From the NCBI GenBank assembly GCA_013214245.1, contig JABSQE010000089.1:1-21315 (forward strand): DNA of 21,315 nt, read 5' to 3'. A model generated the notes under the pieces. That model had not been told where the DNA came from. It saw only the letters and a program-made list of their open reading frames with translations, and searched no databases. Positions 1 to 9,407 of this stretch are shown here, in pieces. Source of the DNA: Hyphomicrobiaceae bacterium. Lineage in GTDB: Bacteria > Pseudomonadota > Alphaproteobacteria > Rhizobiales > Hyphomicrobiaceae. Numbering within the stretch: the first letter of the stretch is position 1; each line of letters opens with the position of its first letter. Both the position numbers and the translations under genes were made by a program.

Positions 1-68
1 ATAATAGCGTCAGCTACTTTTCTTTCAAAGTTTGTGTAAGCATGCACGATATACCAGCACTTAGCCAT
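1..68 (-). CDS. nusG: Transcription termination/antitermination protein NusG, N-terminal fragment (cut by window edge)
   Basis: The reverse strand from an ATG at 66-68 reads 22 codons to the window edge, beginning MAKCWYIVHAYTNFERKVAD. This is the canonical NusG N-terminus (the W-Y-I/V-V-x-x-Y-S/T-x-x-E-x-K-V pattern of the NGN domain). NusG binds RNA polymerase, suppresses pausing and links it to Rho or to ribosomal protein S10. It follows secE by 67 bases on the same strand, the near-universal bacterial secE-nusG order, which supports the call despite the short piece. Only the start of the NGN domain is visible; the KOW domain lies outside the window. Confidence 0.93.
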   Translation of the reverse strand, partial: MAKCWYIVHAYTNFERKVADAI

Positions 69-135
69 GCTCTTAAATTTCTTCCTGTCTCAAAAAAACC
101 GCCACCAACCGACAAGACCTAGCAAAAGAGAAAGC

Positions 136-333
136 CTAAATCCTGATCTGTAAAATCAAGGATATCAAATACCCCAAGACTTGGTCTACAACCATAAAAA
201 ATAACGAAAACAGCACCACCATTAACAGCACTGCGACAGCAGTTATGAGCGTCTCTCTACGTGTGGGCCAAGTTACTTTTTTGATCTCTTGCCGTACTTG
301 CTGGGCAAATCTAAAGGGATTAGGCAACGTCAT
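136..333 (-). CDS. secE: Preprotein translocase subunit SecE
   Basis: A 65-residue protein, the usual size of the short single-span SecE found in most bacteria. Residues about 6-28 carry the amphipathic SecE signature (F-x-x-x-V-x-x-E-x-x-K-V-x-W-P-T-R-x-E), followed by one hydrophobic membrane segment at about residues 30-60. SecE clamps the two halves of SecY and is essential for protein export. The ATG at 331-333 is chosen; a TTG codon lies immediately upstream in frame and would add one residue. A purine-rich AAGAG is present but about 13 bases away, so the ribosome binding site is weak. The gene sits between tRNA-Trp upstream and nusG downstream, the classic bacterial arrangement. Confidence 0.95.
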   Translation of the reverse strand: MTLPNPFRFAQQVRQEIKKVTWPTRRETLITAVAVLLMVVLFSLFFMVVDQVLGYLISLILQIRI

Positions 334-418
334 CAAAACTTTATTTCTCTTACAACTTGGTTATTCATTAGACTCAAACATCCAATAGACGCATTGTTGA
401 TAAATTAAACGCCTTGTT

Positions 419-494
<76 letters not shown>

Positions 495-890
495 GTAATG
501 TTATGTGGAACAACGTTTAAAGTTCATGAAAATAATAGCCCTAGTTTTATGATCGTATATCTATACCAACCTAAATTGTTGGCCGAACTTCTAAACAATC
601 GAAGCTAAGTAACAATGAACTTTAACAAAAATTATAATAGCTCAATACATAAGTAGCCTATTTTCTAGTTGAGGACAACTTTTTTCTTGACATATTTCTG
701 TTTACACTAAATCCGTTAATATTTTAGGCTTTATAACTAGTTTTTTGCATCACTTCTTAATATTATTTAGATCAAAAAGACGATTTTATTATCACGAATC
801 AAAATAGTTATTAGAAATGGCCTCATTAGATATTAGTTAAATCTCAATTTCTAAGTTCAAGATAGATATGAACTAATCTTATAGATACAG
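495..890. other. Gene-free AT-rich spacer between glnE and tRNA-Trp
   Basis: About 396 bases with no open frame of note on either strand. In many bacteria a tuf gene stands just upstream of tRNA-Trp-secE; none is present here. The promoter of the tRNA-secE-nusG unit should lie in this stretch, reading leftward. A TATTAT-like -10 occurs on the minus strand roughly 35-45 bases before the tRNA, but no convincing -35 accompanies it, so I do not annotate a promoter. No hairpin with a T-run that would terminate glnE is evident. Confidence 0.6.
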
Positions 891-3860
891 TTAATCTTCA
901 TCAATAATCATATTAAATATCTTGGCGCTGGCTCGCATAGTCTCTAGCATTCTAGTCTCCAATAAATCAAAATTTAACTGACCACAAGCATGCGCAAGCA
1001 GTTTTTTTAATCCGTCGGGTGCTTTCTCAGGTTTGAAAGCACCCTCAAAGCAGAGCTGTGTCACTTGTCCCACAGATTGTAACAAAGCATGTGTTTCAAG
1101 CAAAGTCGTTGCAGTGGTATTATCAATTAATTTATGTTGATGAAGTTTTCGAATCGCATGTTGTGTGTTGGCATCAAGCACATCAGGATGCTTATGTGCA
1201 TGTATAAGTTGTAGGTACTGTGATATAAACTCAATGTCAATCAGTCCCCCGCGTTTATATTTTATATCCCATAAATTCGTCGTTCCCATTTCAGCCTCTA
1301 TTAAAGCACGCATCTTACGAACGTCTTGTTTAGTCTTTTGTGGATCTCGTGGGATAACAAGCAAGGCCCTGATAACTGACTCTATTTTTATCCTAAGATT
1401 TTTGGAACCTGATACCACTCGTGCGCGCGTTAACGCCATATGCTCCCATGTCCAAGCATGATTTAGCTGATAATCTATAAAACCCGACAGCTCAGTAGCA
1501 ATAGGTGCTCTTTGCCCCGATGGTCTTAAGCGCATGTCAACTTTGTAAAGTATGCCTTCCTTAGTAGGCGTTGTGAATGCATTAATTAACAGTTGCGTAA
1601 ACTTTGAATAATAGTGACTAATTGAAAGAGGTCGCGCACCATCTGAATATGCATCAAGAACATTAGAATCGTAAATTGCAATAAGATCAAGATCTGAAGA
1701 CGCCATCATCTCATGACCGCCCATTTTACCCATTGCAATAAGACTGATACCACCACTTGAAAGCTTACCATGATGTGTGGCTAATTCTTTTAAAACGGTA
1801 TCCTGAAGCTGCCGTGTTAGCTCCTCAGCCAAAATTGTAAAAGCTTTACCCGCTTGTTCGGCGTTCATCACTTCCGTTAATACTCTGACACAAATCAAAA
1901 ACATCTGCTCGCTACCTATGATGCGGGCTCGATCTAAAACATCATGGTAACTTTTCGCTGTTCGCAATTCTCTAGCTATAAGTTTTGAAACCTCATCTAT
2001 TGCTGAAACGTTACTAAGAACAGCGTCCATAAGCCCGCGTCTGCGGCTCAGTATTTTTGCAAGACGGGGAGCACTACCGACAATAGTCACGATCAGCTTT
2101 AGCAATTCTGGATTTGCCTTTAACAGGGCGAACCATTGAACCCCAGCGAGTAATCGTTTAAGAAACTGGTCAAACGCAACAATCGCTGTATCTGGATCGA
2201 TTGTGTCTGATAGAGCTTCGACTATAATAGGCTGAAGTTCTGTTAGCCGCTCTCGTGCTTTTTCAGAACGCACAGCTTCGTAATGTCCGCGATGCCAATC
2301 GCGCACAATAGCAATAGTTTGTGACGGACGTTGATATCCCATATCCTTAAGCGCCGAGACTGTTTCAGGGTCATCTTCTTCACCCGCAAAAACTAAATTT
2401 GTTGCAGATCCGCTAAGTTGTGGCATGTCTTCAAAAAGTGCAGAATAGTGTGTTTGGACAATTTTCATGTGTGCCAAGACATTCTCGGATAAAGCATCAA
2501 CAGTTTCGTATCCTGCAAAGTGGGCCAAGCGTTCAAGGTGCTCAAGATCTTTTGGAAGTTCATGGGTTTGTTCATCAGCAATCATTTGAATGCGATGTTC
2601 TAAACGCCGTAAAAAACAATAGGCCGTTGTTAGATCATCTCGAATGTGCGCTTTAATCCAATTGAATTTGAAGAGTTGCTCGAGAGCACCCAATGTTTGG
2701 CGCGTTCTTAGAGCTGGCTGACGGCCACCTGCAATCAATTGCTGAGTCTGTACGAAAAACTCAATCTCTCTAATACCACCACGTCCAACTTTAATGTTAT
2801 GACCTGCCACAGCAATTTTATTAAAACCGCGATGTACGTGTATTTGTCGCTTCATAGCATGAACATCTGCAATAGCGCTGTAGTCAAAATATTTTCGCCA
2901 CATAAAAGGTGACAATTCTCTAAGAAAATCTTTACCAACCTTAATATCACCCGCCGCAGGTCGGGCCTTTATCATAGCAGCTCGTTCCCAATTCTGACCA
3001 AAGCTCTCGTAGTATTGTAGAGCTGCTACAGTTGACATGGCAGGTGCAGTAGAACGGGGATCGGGACGCAACCTCAAATCGGTTCGAAAAACATAACCAT
3101 TACTTGTCTGTTCACTTAAACACCTTACAAGATCACGAGTTATACGAACAAAGAAACTCTGTGATTTTGACGGATCTGATAATTTAATCTTACTTTTATC
3201 GTAAAAAATTATAAGATCAACATCACTAGAATAGTTAAGTTCAGAAGCACCATGCTTTCCCATAGCAAGCACAAAATAACCTGAGTTTGCGGCAGGATCC
3301 TTATCATCAGACAACCACTGAGATCTAGCTTGTGCTAACTTAAACAGATATCGAACTATTTCATCAATTGCAGTATCTGCAATTTTTGTTAGACCTTTGG
3401 TTACCTCAGTTGTTGACCATACACCGCATAAATCGGCGAGTGCAATGAGCAGAGCTGCTTCAGCTTTAAAAATACGAAGCGCTGACATAAAATTAGAAAA
3501 GTCTGGAATAGAACGCGTCATTGTACTAAACGTGTCTATCAGGTTTGTTAAATATGATACTGGATCTGCCACTAAAATACGAAAAAATCTTTTAGGATCT
3601 TGCCGTATTAAGGTCGTAAGATAAGGAGATCCAGTTTCTACTCCAGCTAACAATTCACGAACTTTATTATTCTGTAAAACAGCCCTTTCTAATGACGAGT
3701 TACACCTCATACACACATACTCAAGGAGCGCAGTTCTTTGTGCTCCAGCATTAGTAAGCGGCAATTCAACAATTTGAGAAAACAAAGACTTCTTTAAATT
3801 ATCGATCACGGTTTTCTCCTGTTGCATTACCTTGAAAGAATACGCAACTGATAATACCAA
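891..3860 (-). CDS. glnE: Bifunctional glutamine synthetase adenylyltransferase / adenylyl-removing enzyme
   Basis: A 989-residue protein, the full family length. GlnE attaches AMP to a tyrosine of glutamine synthetase when nitrogen is ample and removes it by phosphorolysis when nitrogen is short, under PII control. Both nucleotidyltransferase domains are visible and intact. The N-terminal deadenylylase domain carries GKHGASELNYSSDVDL at about 201-216, and the C-terminal adenylylase domain carries GKMGGHEMMASSDLDL at about 711-726. Each has the G-S-S-D-x-D metal-binding pattern. An R-G-G-I-R-E-I-E-F motif occurs at 360-368, with a related R-G-G-L-I-D-I-E-F near the C-terminus, as expected for the two linker regions. 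The start is uncertain: the longest frame begins with TTG (3858-3860) without a clear ribosome binding site, while an in-frame ATG lies at codon 12 (3825-3827). It lies downstream of the Do protease on the same strand, with a 307-bp spacer. Confidence 0.96.
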   Translation of the reverse strand: MVLSVAYSFKVMQQEKTVIDNLKKSLFSQIVELPLTNAGAQRTALLEYVCMRCNSSLERAVLQNNKVRELLAGVETGSPYLTTLIRQDPKRFFRILVADPVSYLTNLIDTFSTMTRSIPDFSNFMSALRIFKAEAALLIALADLCGVWSTTEVTKGLTKIADTAIDEIVRYLFKLAQARSQWLSDDKDPAANSGYFVLAMGKHGASELNYSSDVDLIIFYDKSKIKLSDPSKSQSFFVRITRDLVRCLSEQTSNGYVFRTDLRLRPDPRSTAPAMSTVAALQYYESFGQNWERAAMIKARPAAGDIKVGKDFLRELSPFMWRKYFDYSAIADVHAMKRQIHVHRGFNKIAVAGHNIKVGRGGIREIEFFVQTQQLIAGGRQPALRTRQTLGALEQLFKFNWIKAHIRDDLTTAYCFLRRLEHRIQMIADEQTHELPKDLEHLERLAHFAGYETVDALSENVLAHMKIVQTHYSALFEDMPQLSGSATNLVFAGEEDDPETVSALKDMGYQRPSQTIAIVRDWHRGHYEAVRSEKARERLTELQPIIVEALSDTIDPDTAIVAFDQFLKRLLAGVQWFALLKANPELLKLIVTIVGSAPRLAKILSRRRGLMDAVLSNVSAIDEVSKLIARELRTAKSYHDVLDRARIIGSEQMFLICVRVLTEVMNAEQAGKAFTILAEELTRQLQDTVLKELATHHGKLSSGGISLIAMGKMGGHEMMASSDLDLIAIYDSNVLDAYSDGARPLSISHYYSKFTQLLINAFTTPTKEGILYKVDMRLRPSGQRAPIATELSGFIDYQLNHAWTWEHMALTRARVVSGSKNLRIKIESVIRALLVIPRDPQKTKQDVRKMRALIEAEMGTTNLWDIKYKRGGLIDIEFISQYLQLIHAHKHPDVLDANTQHAIRKLHQHKLIDNTTATTLLETHALLQSVGQVTQLCFEGAFKPEKAPDGLKKLLAHACGQLNFDLLETRMLETMRASAKIFNMIIDED

Positions 3861-4167
3861 ATCATGGCTAAGGATTTAAAAATCTTTGTTCCACCTCTAA
3901 ACCGCAACTCATAAAACTTACACAAACACTAGTTCATGGTGTCGAAAAAGCCGAGCTAGCTTGTTGTTTTACATATCCAAGTATTACTTAAGAAGCTAAA
4001 ATAAAAACTGAACTTATATAATTTTATATCGTGTTTATTATATCTTAGACTAATCACAACCGAAACCTAATGAAGAGCAGATCACCCGGCACCTAGGCCG
4101 GGAGACCTGAATGGAAACTATTTATAAAAAAACTAATATCAAGATAATACAAACACTAAATGTCTGA
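3861..4167. other. Gene-free AT-rich spacer between the Do protease and glnE
   Basis: 307 bases without a coding frame. The only structured element is the GC-rich hairpin at 4085-4102, described separately. The remainder is AT-rich. No sigma70 promoter for glnE could be assigned with confidence. Confidence 0.6.
4085..4102. repeat. GC-rich inverted repeat, 6-bp perfect stem
   Basis: CCCGGC - ACCTAG - GCCGGG forms a perfect 6-bp all-GC stem with a 6-base loop, standing out in an AT-rich spacer. It lies 66 bases beyond the stop codon of the Do-protease gene (minus strand). No run of T follows on either strand, so it is not a classical intrinsic terminator. It could stabilise the 3' end of that mRNA or contribute to termination. 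Confidence 0.5.
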
Positions 4168-5682
4168 TTACCTTAAGTTAGCGTTCCGAAGTTTAAGACC
4201 AACGAAAAGTTTAGTGTCACCACGTTGGAGCGTCATAAGCAAAGCTTTAGATTTGCGCTTCATAGCAGTTGAGACCAACTTGTCGACTTCTGCAAGCGTT
4301 TGGACATTCTTGCTATTAACCTGTAGAATGATATCTCCTCGGCGAACCCCTTTTTCAGCAGCATCGGAGTCTGGATCAACATCTAAAATTCTGATGCCCT
4401 CTTTACCAGAACGACTAATCGCTAAATCAAGACCCAAATTAACTAATGTTGAAGATTTATTATTCCGCTTTGATCCAGTATGGGCGCTTGAAACACGGCT
4501 GCCGGGAAATGCACCCAATTTAACGTCTATGATCAGCTTTTGCTCACCAGCACGCTTAATAGCTATCTTAACTGTAGTGTTTGGGGCAAATTCAGCAATC
4601 TTGCGAGCTAAATCTCGACTATCTAGGACTTTATTACCATTGACTTGTAAAATGGCATCACCTGAACGTAAGCCGGCTTTTTCTGCAGGTCCACCCGCAG
4701 TCGCATCGCTTATCAATGCACCATATTGTTCGTTCAAGCCGAGACTGGCAGCGATATCTTCAGAAATCGTTTGAATACGAACACCGAGCCATCCACGCTG
4801 TACAGAACCATTTTTTTTCAATTGGTCGACAATGTCTATCACAGTTGCAGAAGGTACGGCAAAGGCAATTCCGACGTTGCCACCAGAAGGACTATAAATC
4901 GCTGTGTTTACACCTATCACTTCACCTTTCAAGTTAAACGTTGGCCCGCCTGAGTTGCCACGATTTACCGCGGCATCAACCTGAATAAAATCATACGGAC
5001 TAGAACCAATATCACGCCCTTGCGCAGATAAAATACCGGCTGTAACTGTACCACCAAGACCAAAGGGGTTGCCAACGGCAACAACCCAATCTCCCACACG
5101 GCTTTGCTCTTTAGCAAATTTAACGTATGGAAACGACTTGCTAGACTTAATTTTCAACAGAGCAAGATCAGTACGAGCATCACTACCTATTAGCTCTGCG
5201 TCATATTTTTTCTCGTCCTCAGATGTCACGATAATCTGATCACCACCTCTTATGACATGGTTATTAGTTACCACAAAGCCATCAGCAGAAATAACAAAGC
5301 CTGAACCCTGTGCTAAGCGCCTCTGTGGAGCAGGACCATTTTGATTGCCCCGTGGCAGATTTCTAAAAAATTCATTTAGGGGATGGTCACGCGGCAAATC
5401 AGGAAATGGTATAAGACCACGGCGACCCTCTTTCTGGCTTAGGCGCTTCGCACCTTTAGAAGAAACACGTATGCTAACTACTGCAGGCTTCACTTTCTCA
5501 ACAAGATCTGCAAACGTTGAAGGTGCCTGTACTTCTCCAGTCCGGGCTTTCGCAACAAATGAAAGTCCGAAAAATAAGACTATCATAGAACATATAATGA
5601 TAGTAGCAGCAAACTGATCATAACGAAGCCGGACGGTTTGTAACTCTATTAGGCTAGCCTTGATCGCATTCATCGGTTTCAT
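4168..5682 (-). CDS. Periplasmic Do-like serine endoprotease (DegP/DegQ/MucD family)
   Basis: A 504-residue HtrA-family protease and chaperone that degrades misfolded envelope proteins. A membrane segment or signal anchor spans about residues 25-44. The trypsin-like domain carries the full catalytic triad: His142 in TNNHV, Asp172 in ARTDLALLK and Ser244 in RGNSGGP. Two PDZ domains follow at about 295-388 and 413-500, so the domain plan is complete. A flexible segment rich in Pro, Gly and Arg (about 85-124) matches the loop that precedes the protease core in DegP relatives. The start is supported by a strong AGAGAGG ribosome binding site (about 5689-5695) 6-7 bases upstream of the ATG. Neighbours are glnE downstream and, beyond a gap of about 1 kb, the cytochrome c maturation genes. 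I cannot tell DegP, DegQ and MucD apart from sequence alone, so no symbol is given. Confidence 0.95.
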   Translation of the reverse strand: MKPMNAIKASLIELQTVRLRYDQFAATIIICSMIVLFFGLSFVAKARTGEVQAPSTFADLVEKVKPAVVSIRVSSKGAKRLSQKEGRRGLIPFPDLPRDHPLNEFFRNLPRGNQNGPAPQRRLAQGSGFVISADGFVVTNNHVIRGGDQIIVTSEDEKKYDAELIGSDARTDLALLKIKSSKSFPYVKFAKEQSRVGDWVVAVGNPFGLGGTVTAGILSAQGRDIGSSPYDFIQVDAAVNRGNSGGPTFNLKGEVIGVNTAIYSPSGGNVGIAFAVPSATVIDIVDQLKKNGSVQRGWLGVRIQTISEDIAASLGLNEQYGALISDATAGGPAEKAGLRSGDAILQVNGNKVLDSRDLARKIAEFAPNTTVKIAIKRAGEQKLIIDVKLGAFPGSRVSSAHTGSKRNNKSSTLVNLGLDLAISRSGKEGIRILDVDPDSDAAEKGVRRGDIILQVNSKNVQTLAEVDKLVSTAMKRKSKALLMTLQRGDTKLFVGLKLRNANLR

Positions 5683-6737
5683 GCGTTTACCTCTCTAAAA
5701 ATCGACATAGCTTTACAGGATATATTGATCTCGCTACTAGTTACATTTGTACAGTGACCTTAAAGGTATACTACAGGCAAGTAGCTTTACCTCTGAATTT
5801 AAAGCCCGTTTTAATTATATGCGTGAAACAAATCACACCAGACTTTCAGCCCTCAAATTTTCATCCTCATAAATACATCGCACATCTTAAATCACAGCAT
5901 TTATACGTAAAGGTTGTAAATGTTAAGGGCTTTCGAACTCGTAACCAATGTATTTGGCAGTCACGAATACATCGAGTGCAACAGCCTTTACCATGCACTA
6001 ACCAAAACTTTTAAACATCGCTCAAATTTTAGCTTTGAGTAAAAACAACAGATTAATCCTGTATTCTAATTTCAATTGTGCATACTACGCGTTGGCTCTA
6101 TAAATGAAAACTGTAGTCATAGCCTTTAATTTATCTGGCGCGTATTTAATTGAAACGGTACTAATAACTCAAACTGATAGATCTTATAAATGAGGCCGAT
6201 GTTGTCATTGTTAAACACGAATTCTTTGGATTGCGACCTAACAATCTAGGACGACTGGTCATAACTTGAAAGATACAATCTACAATTCACTCTTCATTAT
6301 ATGCAAATCCTATCCTGCCTTGCGTTAGTATGGTATTACATATTCTTAGAAAGCCGTTGCGATTAGACCGTTATTACCTACGTATCATGCGACATTAGAA
6401 TGTCAGCTTAACAAGCCTAAATTACTTTGTAAATCTAAGTGCCAATGCAGAAGTCAAACCAAGTGGTTGTATAATGTATTTTGAACTATCAGTGTCTCTG
6501 ATAAAATTAATATAGAAGCTTCGAAAGACCTAACTTTATACTTGATCTTTCAGCATATAGATCGTCTAACTTCTCACAATTATTAATACCTGGTAAAACA
6601 AATAAAGATGTGGGACTTTGCAATAGTTGAATTTCTACATGTTAGAGCTCATTGTCACCAACAGAACAAGACCAGGATCTGAAGCTACTTTTATATTTCA
6701 TAATGCTACTTACCAGATCAGAATACTAAAAATTGCG
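5683..6737. other. About 1 kb without an intact gene; probably eroded
   Basis: The longest gene-free stretch in the window. Both strands were read and stop codons break every frame at short intervals. The longest ATG-started frame (plus, 5754-6014, 86 codons) has no ribosome binding site or recognisable motif. Two overlapping short minus-strand frames near ccmH (6507-6641, 44 codons; 6422-6529, 35 codons) and a weak tRNA-like string near 5928-6003 are noted in the findings. In relatives this place, next to ccmH and a Do protease, may hold ccmI or regulatory genes. I cannot identify what, if anything, decayed here. The Do-protease promoter must lie in the part nearest 5700. Confidence 0.55.
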
Positions 6738-7256
6738 TTAATCAAAGTTAAGCATACGTTTCAAGCGTTGTTGCTCTGTGTCTGTCAAAGGTTCCAAATT
6801 TTGGCCATCAGCAGTAATCTGAAGACCTTTCTGCTGTTTGGATGCAAAATAGGCGAGCGAAAGACCAAAGGCAAGAAATAACAAAGGCGAGAGCCACAAA
6901 AAAAGTGTGTGCCAACCAAGTGGCGGGCGTAATAATATAAATTCACCGTAACGATCTACTATATACTTGATAACTTCTACATCACTGTCACCCATAGTGA
7001 TACGTTCGCGTACAAGAAGACGTAAATCACGGGCTAAAGGCGCGTTAGAATCAACTATTGATTGATTCTGGCATACTAAACAACGTAATTCTGCTGATAA
7101 ATTGCGAGCGCGCAATTCAAGCTCAGGATTGTCTAAGATTTCGCCTGGATCTAGAGCGACTGCGCCTGTGGTATAAATTATCATGACCACAGCTATAGCA
7201 AGTGCTGATTTAGTTGTCGATGCAATATGTAAAATATGCAGAATGCTTCTCATCAT
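6738..7256 (-). CDS. ccmH: Cytochrome c-type biogenesis protein CcmH/CycL
   Basis: A 172-residue protein of the short CcmH/CycL type. After an N-terminal signal segment (about 15-35) comes the thioredoxin-like redox motif R-C-L-V-C-Q-N (Cys59, Cys62). This CcmH motif reduces or holds the apocytochrome CXXCH cysteines before haem ligation. A transmembrane helix spans about 116-138, leaving a short cytoplasmic tail. It lacks the TPR domain seen in long E. coli-type CcmH, so a separate CcmI would be expected. The ATG overlaps the ccmF stop by 4 bases (ATGA type), indicating translational coupling. A second ATG directly follows the first. Confidence 0.95.
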   Translation of the reverse strand: MMRSILHILHIASTTKSALAIAVVMIIYTTGAVALDPGEILDNPELELRARNLSAELRCLVCQNQSIVDSNAPLARDLRLLVRERITMGDSDVEVIKYIVDRYGEFILLRPPLGWHTLFLWLSPLLFLAFGLSLAYFASKQQKGLQITADGQNLEPLTDTEQQRLKRMLNFD

Positions 7257-9232
7257 ACAGACACCAACTTGTCACTCTTTTTTAACCGTGGTGTGCCAGT
7301 ATTAATACGACCACCACTCAACGAAACAAGGCCGCCTATAGACATAAGTAGCGCGCCAATCCATATCAAACGCACTAATGGATTGAAATAAACACGTACA
7401 ACAAATCCACCCGTTTTCTGCACATCACCTAAAACAGCATAGAAATCACCATACCATGCTGCGTGTATACCTGCCTCGGTTGTCTTTTTAGAAGACACGA
7501 CATAACTGCGTTTAGAAGGTTTTAAGGTAGCTATCTTCACACCAGCTTTATAAACGGGAAAGTGACCAACAACTGATGTATAGTTAGGACCCTCCTGTTC
7601 TTGCGTTTTTTCAAATACTATATCATACCCGGCAGCCTGCATTCGATCACCAATCTCCATAACCGAGACATGCTCTACTCTGTAAGTAGACGTTACAACA
7701 ACACCTACCACAGTAAGGCCAACGCCAAAATGAGCAAGAGTTGTGCCGCAAACCGAACGCCTGAGATTGACCAGCCTTCTAAAGGTGCAGTGTAGTGTTG
7801 TTTTAGATCTAATAATATGCGCAAACAGTTCCTGAGTTGTTCCAGTCATAACCCAAATACCAAGACCAACGCCAATAGGTGCAAGCCATAAACTATGCTG
7901 GCTTGACATATACACCGTTAAAATCACAGCCAGAGCTATTACCCCAGCAGGTGCTAACCGGTACGCAGCGGCTACAAAATCCCCACGCTTCCAAGCTAAA
8001 AGCTGTCCAAAAGGTAAAAGCATTAACAACGGCACCATAAGCATTCCAAAAACTAAGTCAAAATATGGTGCGCCAACAGAAATCTTACCCCCTCCCGACA
8101 CTATTTCGTAGGCAAGAGGATAAAGCGTTCCAACCAAAATAGCACCGCAAGACGCAGCTAACAAAACATTATTTAGTATCAAACTACCTTCACGACTTAT
8201 TGCAGTAAACACGCCCTTATCATTTATGGAATGTGATCGAACTGCAAAAAGAACAAGTGAGCCGCCTGTGAAGGTCAACATGATTAAGAGAATAAACACA
8301 CCACGTTCAGGATCAACAGCGAAAGAGTGAACAGACGATAACACCCCAGACCTCACTAAAAACGTCCCAAGCAAACTGAGTGAAAAAGTTAAAATAGCTA
8401 GCAGTATAGTCCAGACTTTCAACGCCTCGCGCTTTTCCATAACTAAAGCAGAATGCAAAAGAGCCGTTCCTATTAGCCAAGGCATAAAAGAAGCGTTCTC
8501 TACTGGATCCCAAAACCACCACCCTCCCCAGCCGAGCTCATAGTAAGCCCACCAAGATCCAATCGATATTCCAAGCGTTAAAAACACCCAAGAAAGCAAT
8601 GTCCAAGGCCTTACCCAGCGCGCCCAGGCTGCATCTGAGCGCTTAAGCAAAAGAGCTGCAACAGCGAAAGAAAAAGCTACAGAAAAGCCAACATATCCCA
8701 TATACAATAAAGGGGGATGCAAAGCTAAAGCAGGATCCTGTAATACTGGATTGAGGCCCAAACCGTCTGGTGGAGCCGATAAAACACGGATGAATGGATT
8801 TGAAGTTAGTATTATAAAACTTAAAAACGCGATTGCAATCGAAGACTGCATTGCAAGTACAGTTGTCTTCATATTAGATGACAATTTCTTGCCAATTACA
8901 GCTACAGCCGCAGTAAAACCTGTGAGTATCAAAAGCCATAACAGCATTGAACCTTCGTGATTACCCCAAACGCCTGATATCCTGTAGATCAAGGGTTTAG
9001 AAGAATGTGAATTTCTGACAACGTTTTCGACTGTGAAATCAGCAGTTATGTAGGCGTGTGTTAGGGCTAAGTAAGATATCAGTACTAAGCTGAATTGCAA
9101 AACGGCAGCAGGAGTAGCTAACTGAATCAAGCGCAAATCATTAATTTTTACTCCAATAATAGAGATGCAAGTCTGAGTAATAGCTAAAGCAAGGGCTAAT
9201 ATAAGAGAAAAATGTCCAATCTCAATTATCAT
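7253..9232 (-). CDS. ccmF: Cytochrome c haem lyase subunit CcmF/CycK
   Basis: A 659-residue polytopic inner-membrane protein of usual CcmF length. The tryptophan-rich WWD signature runs GWGGWWFWDPVEN at about residues 234-246, followed by ASFMPWLIGTALLHSA; the region before it (WGNHEGSMLLW, about 89-99) is also typical. CcmF belongs to the haem handling protein family and, with CcmH, transfers haem from holo-CcmE to the thiols of apocytochrome c in the periplasm. The large periplasmic region lies at about 500-610, followed by a last membrane helix near 625-645. The start ATG (9230-9232) has an AGGA about 10 bases upstream. The stop overlaps the ccmH start; ccmE lies 175 bases upstream. Confidence 0.97.
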   Translation of the reverse strand: MIIEIGHFSLILALALAITQTCISIIGVKINDLRLIQLATPAAVLQFSLVLISYLALTHAYITADFTVENVVRNSHSSKPLIYRISGVWGNHEGSMLLWLLILTGFTAAVAVIGKKLSSNMKTTVLAMQSSIAIAFLSFIILTSNPFIRVLSAPPDGLGLNPVLQDPALALHPPLLYMGYVGFSVAFSFAVAALLLKRSDAAWARWVRPWTLLSWVFLTLGISIGSWWAYYELGWGGWWFWDPVENASFMPWLIGTALLHSALVMEKREALKVWTILLAILTFSLSLLGTFLVRSGVLSSVHSFAVDPERGVFILLIMLTFTGGSLVLFAVRSHSINDKGVFTAISREGSLILNNVLLAASCGAILVGTLYPLAYEIVSGGGKISVGAPYFDLVFGMLMVPLLMLLPFGQLLAWKRGDFVAAAYRLAPAGVIALAVILTVYMSSQHSLWLAPIGVGLGIWVMTGTTQELFAHIIRSKTTLHCTFRRLVNLRRSVCGTTLAHFGVGLTVVGVVVTSTYRVEHVSVMEIGDRMQAAGYDIVFEKTQEQEGPNYTSVVGHFPVYKAGVKIATLKPSKRSYVVSSKKTTEAGIHAAWYGDFYAVLGDVQKTGGFVVRVYFNPLVRLIWIGALLMSIGGLVSLSGGRINTGTPRLKKSDKLVSV

Positions 9233-9407
9233 TGTCTAATAATCCTGAGTGCTAATAACTATGTCACAACATTACAAAGATCTAGATCACGTTAGGCTTC
9301 AGCTAATACGCTCAAAATATTGGAATGTGTAAGGAGTTAATACACGTATCAGGTGTATGAAGAGGTAACACATATTCCTTATACTCATCAGATAGCCTGT
9401 AGCTAGG

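Noticed and set aside
687..715. Plus-strand TTGACA followed by AT-rich sequence, promoter-like
   Set aside because: No gene reads rightward from it; the next genes on both sides are on the minus strand and the -10 match is poor.
4160..4774. 204-codon plus-strand open frame
   Set aside because: Lies wholly antisense to the Do-protease PDZ region, which has clear homology; the plus-strand product has no family features.
5754..6014. 86-codon plus-strand open frame in the 1-kb gap
   Set aside because: No ribosome binding site, no recognisable motif, composition like translated spacer DNA; retained only as part of the gap description.
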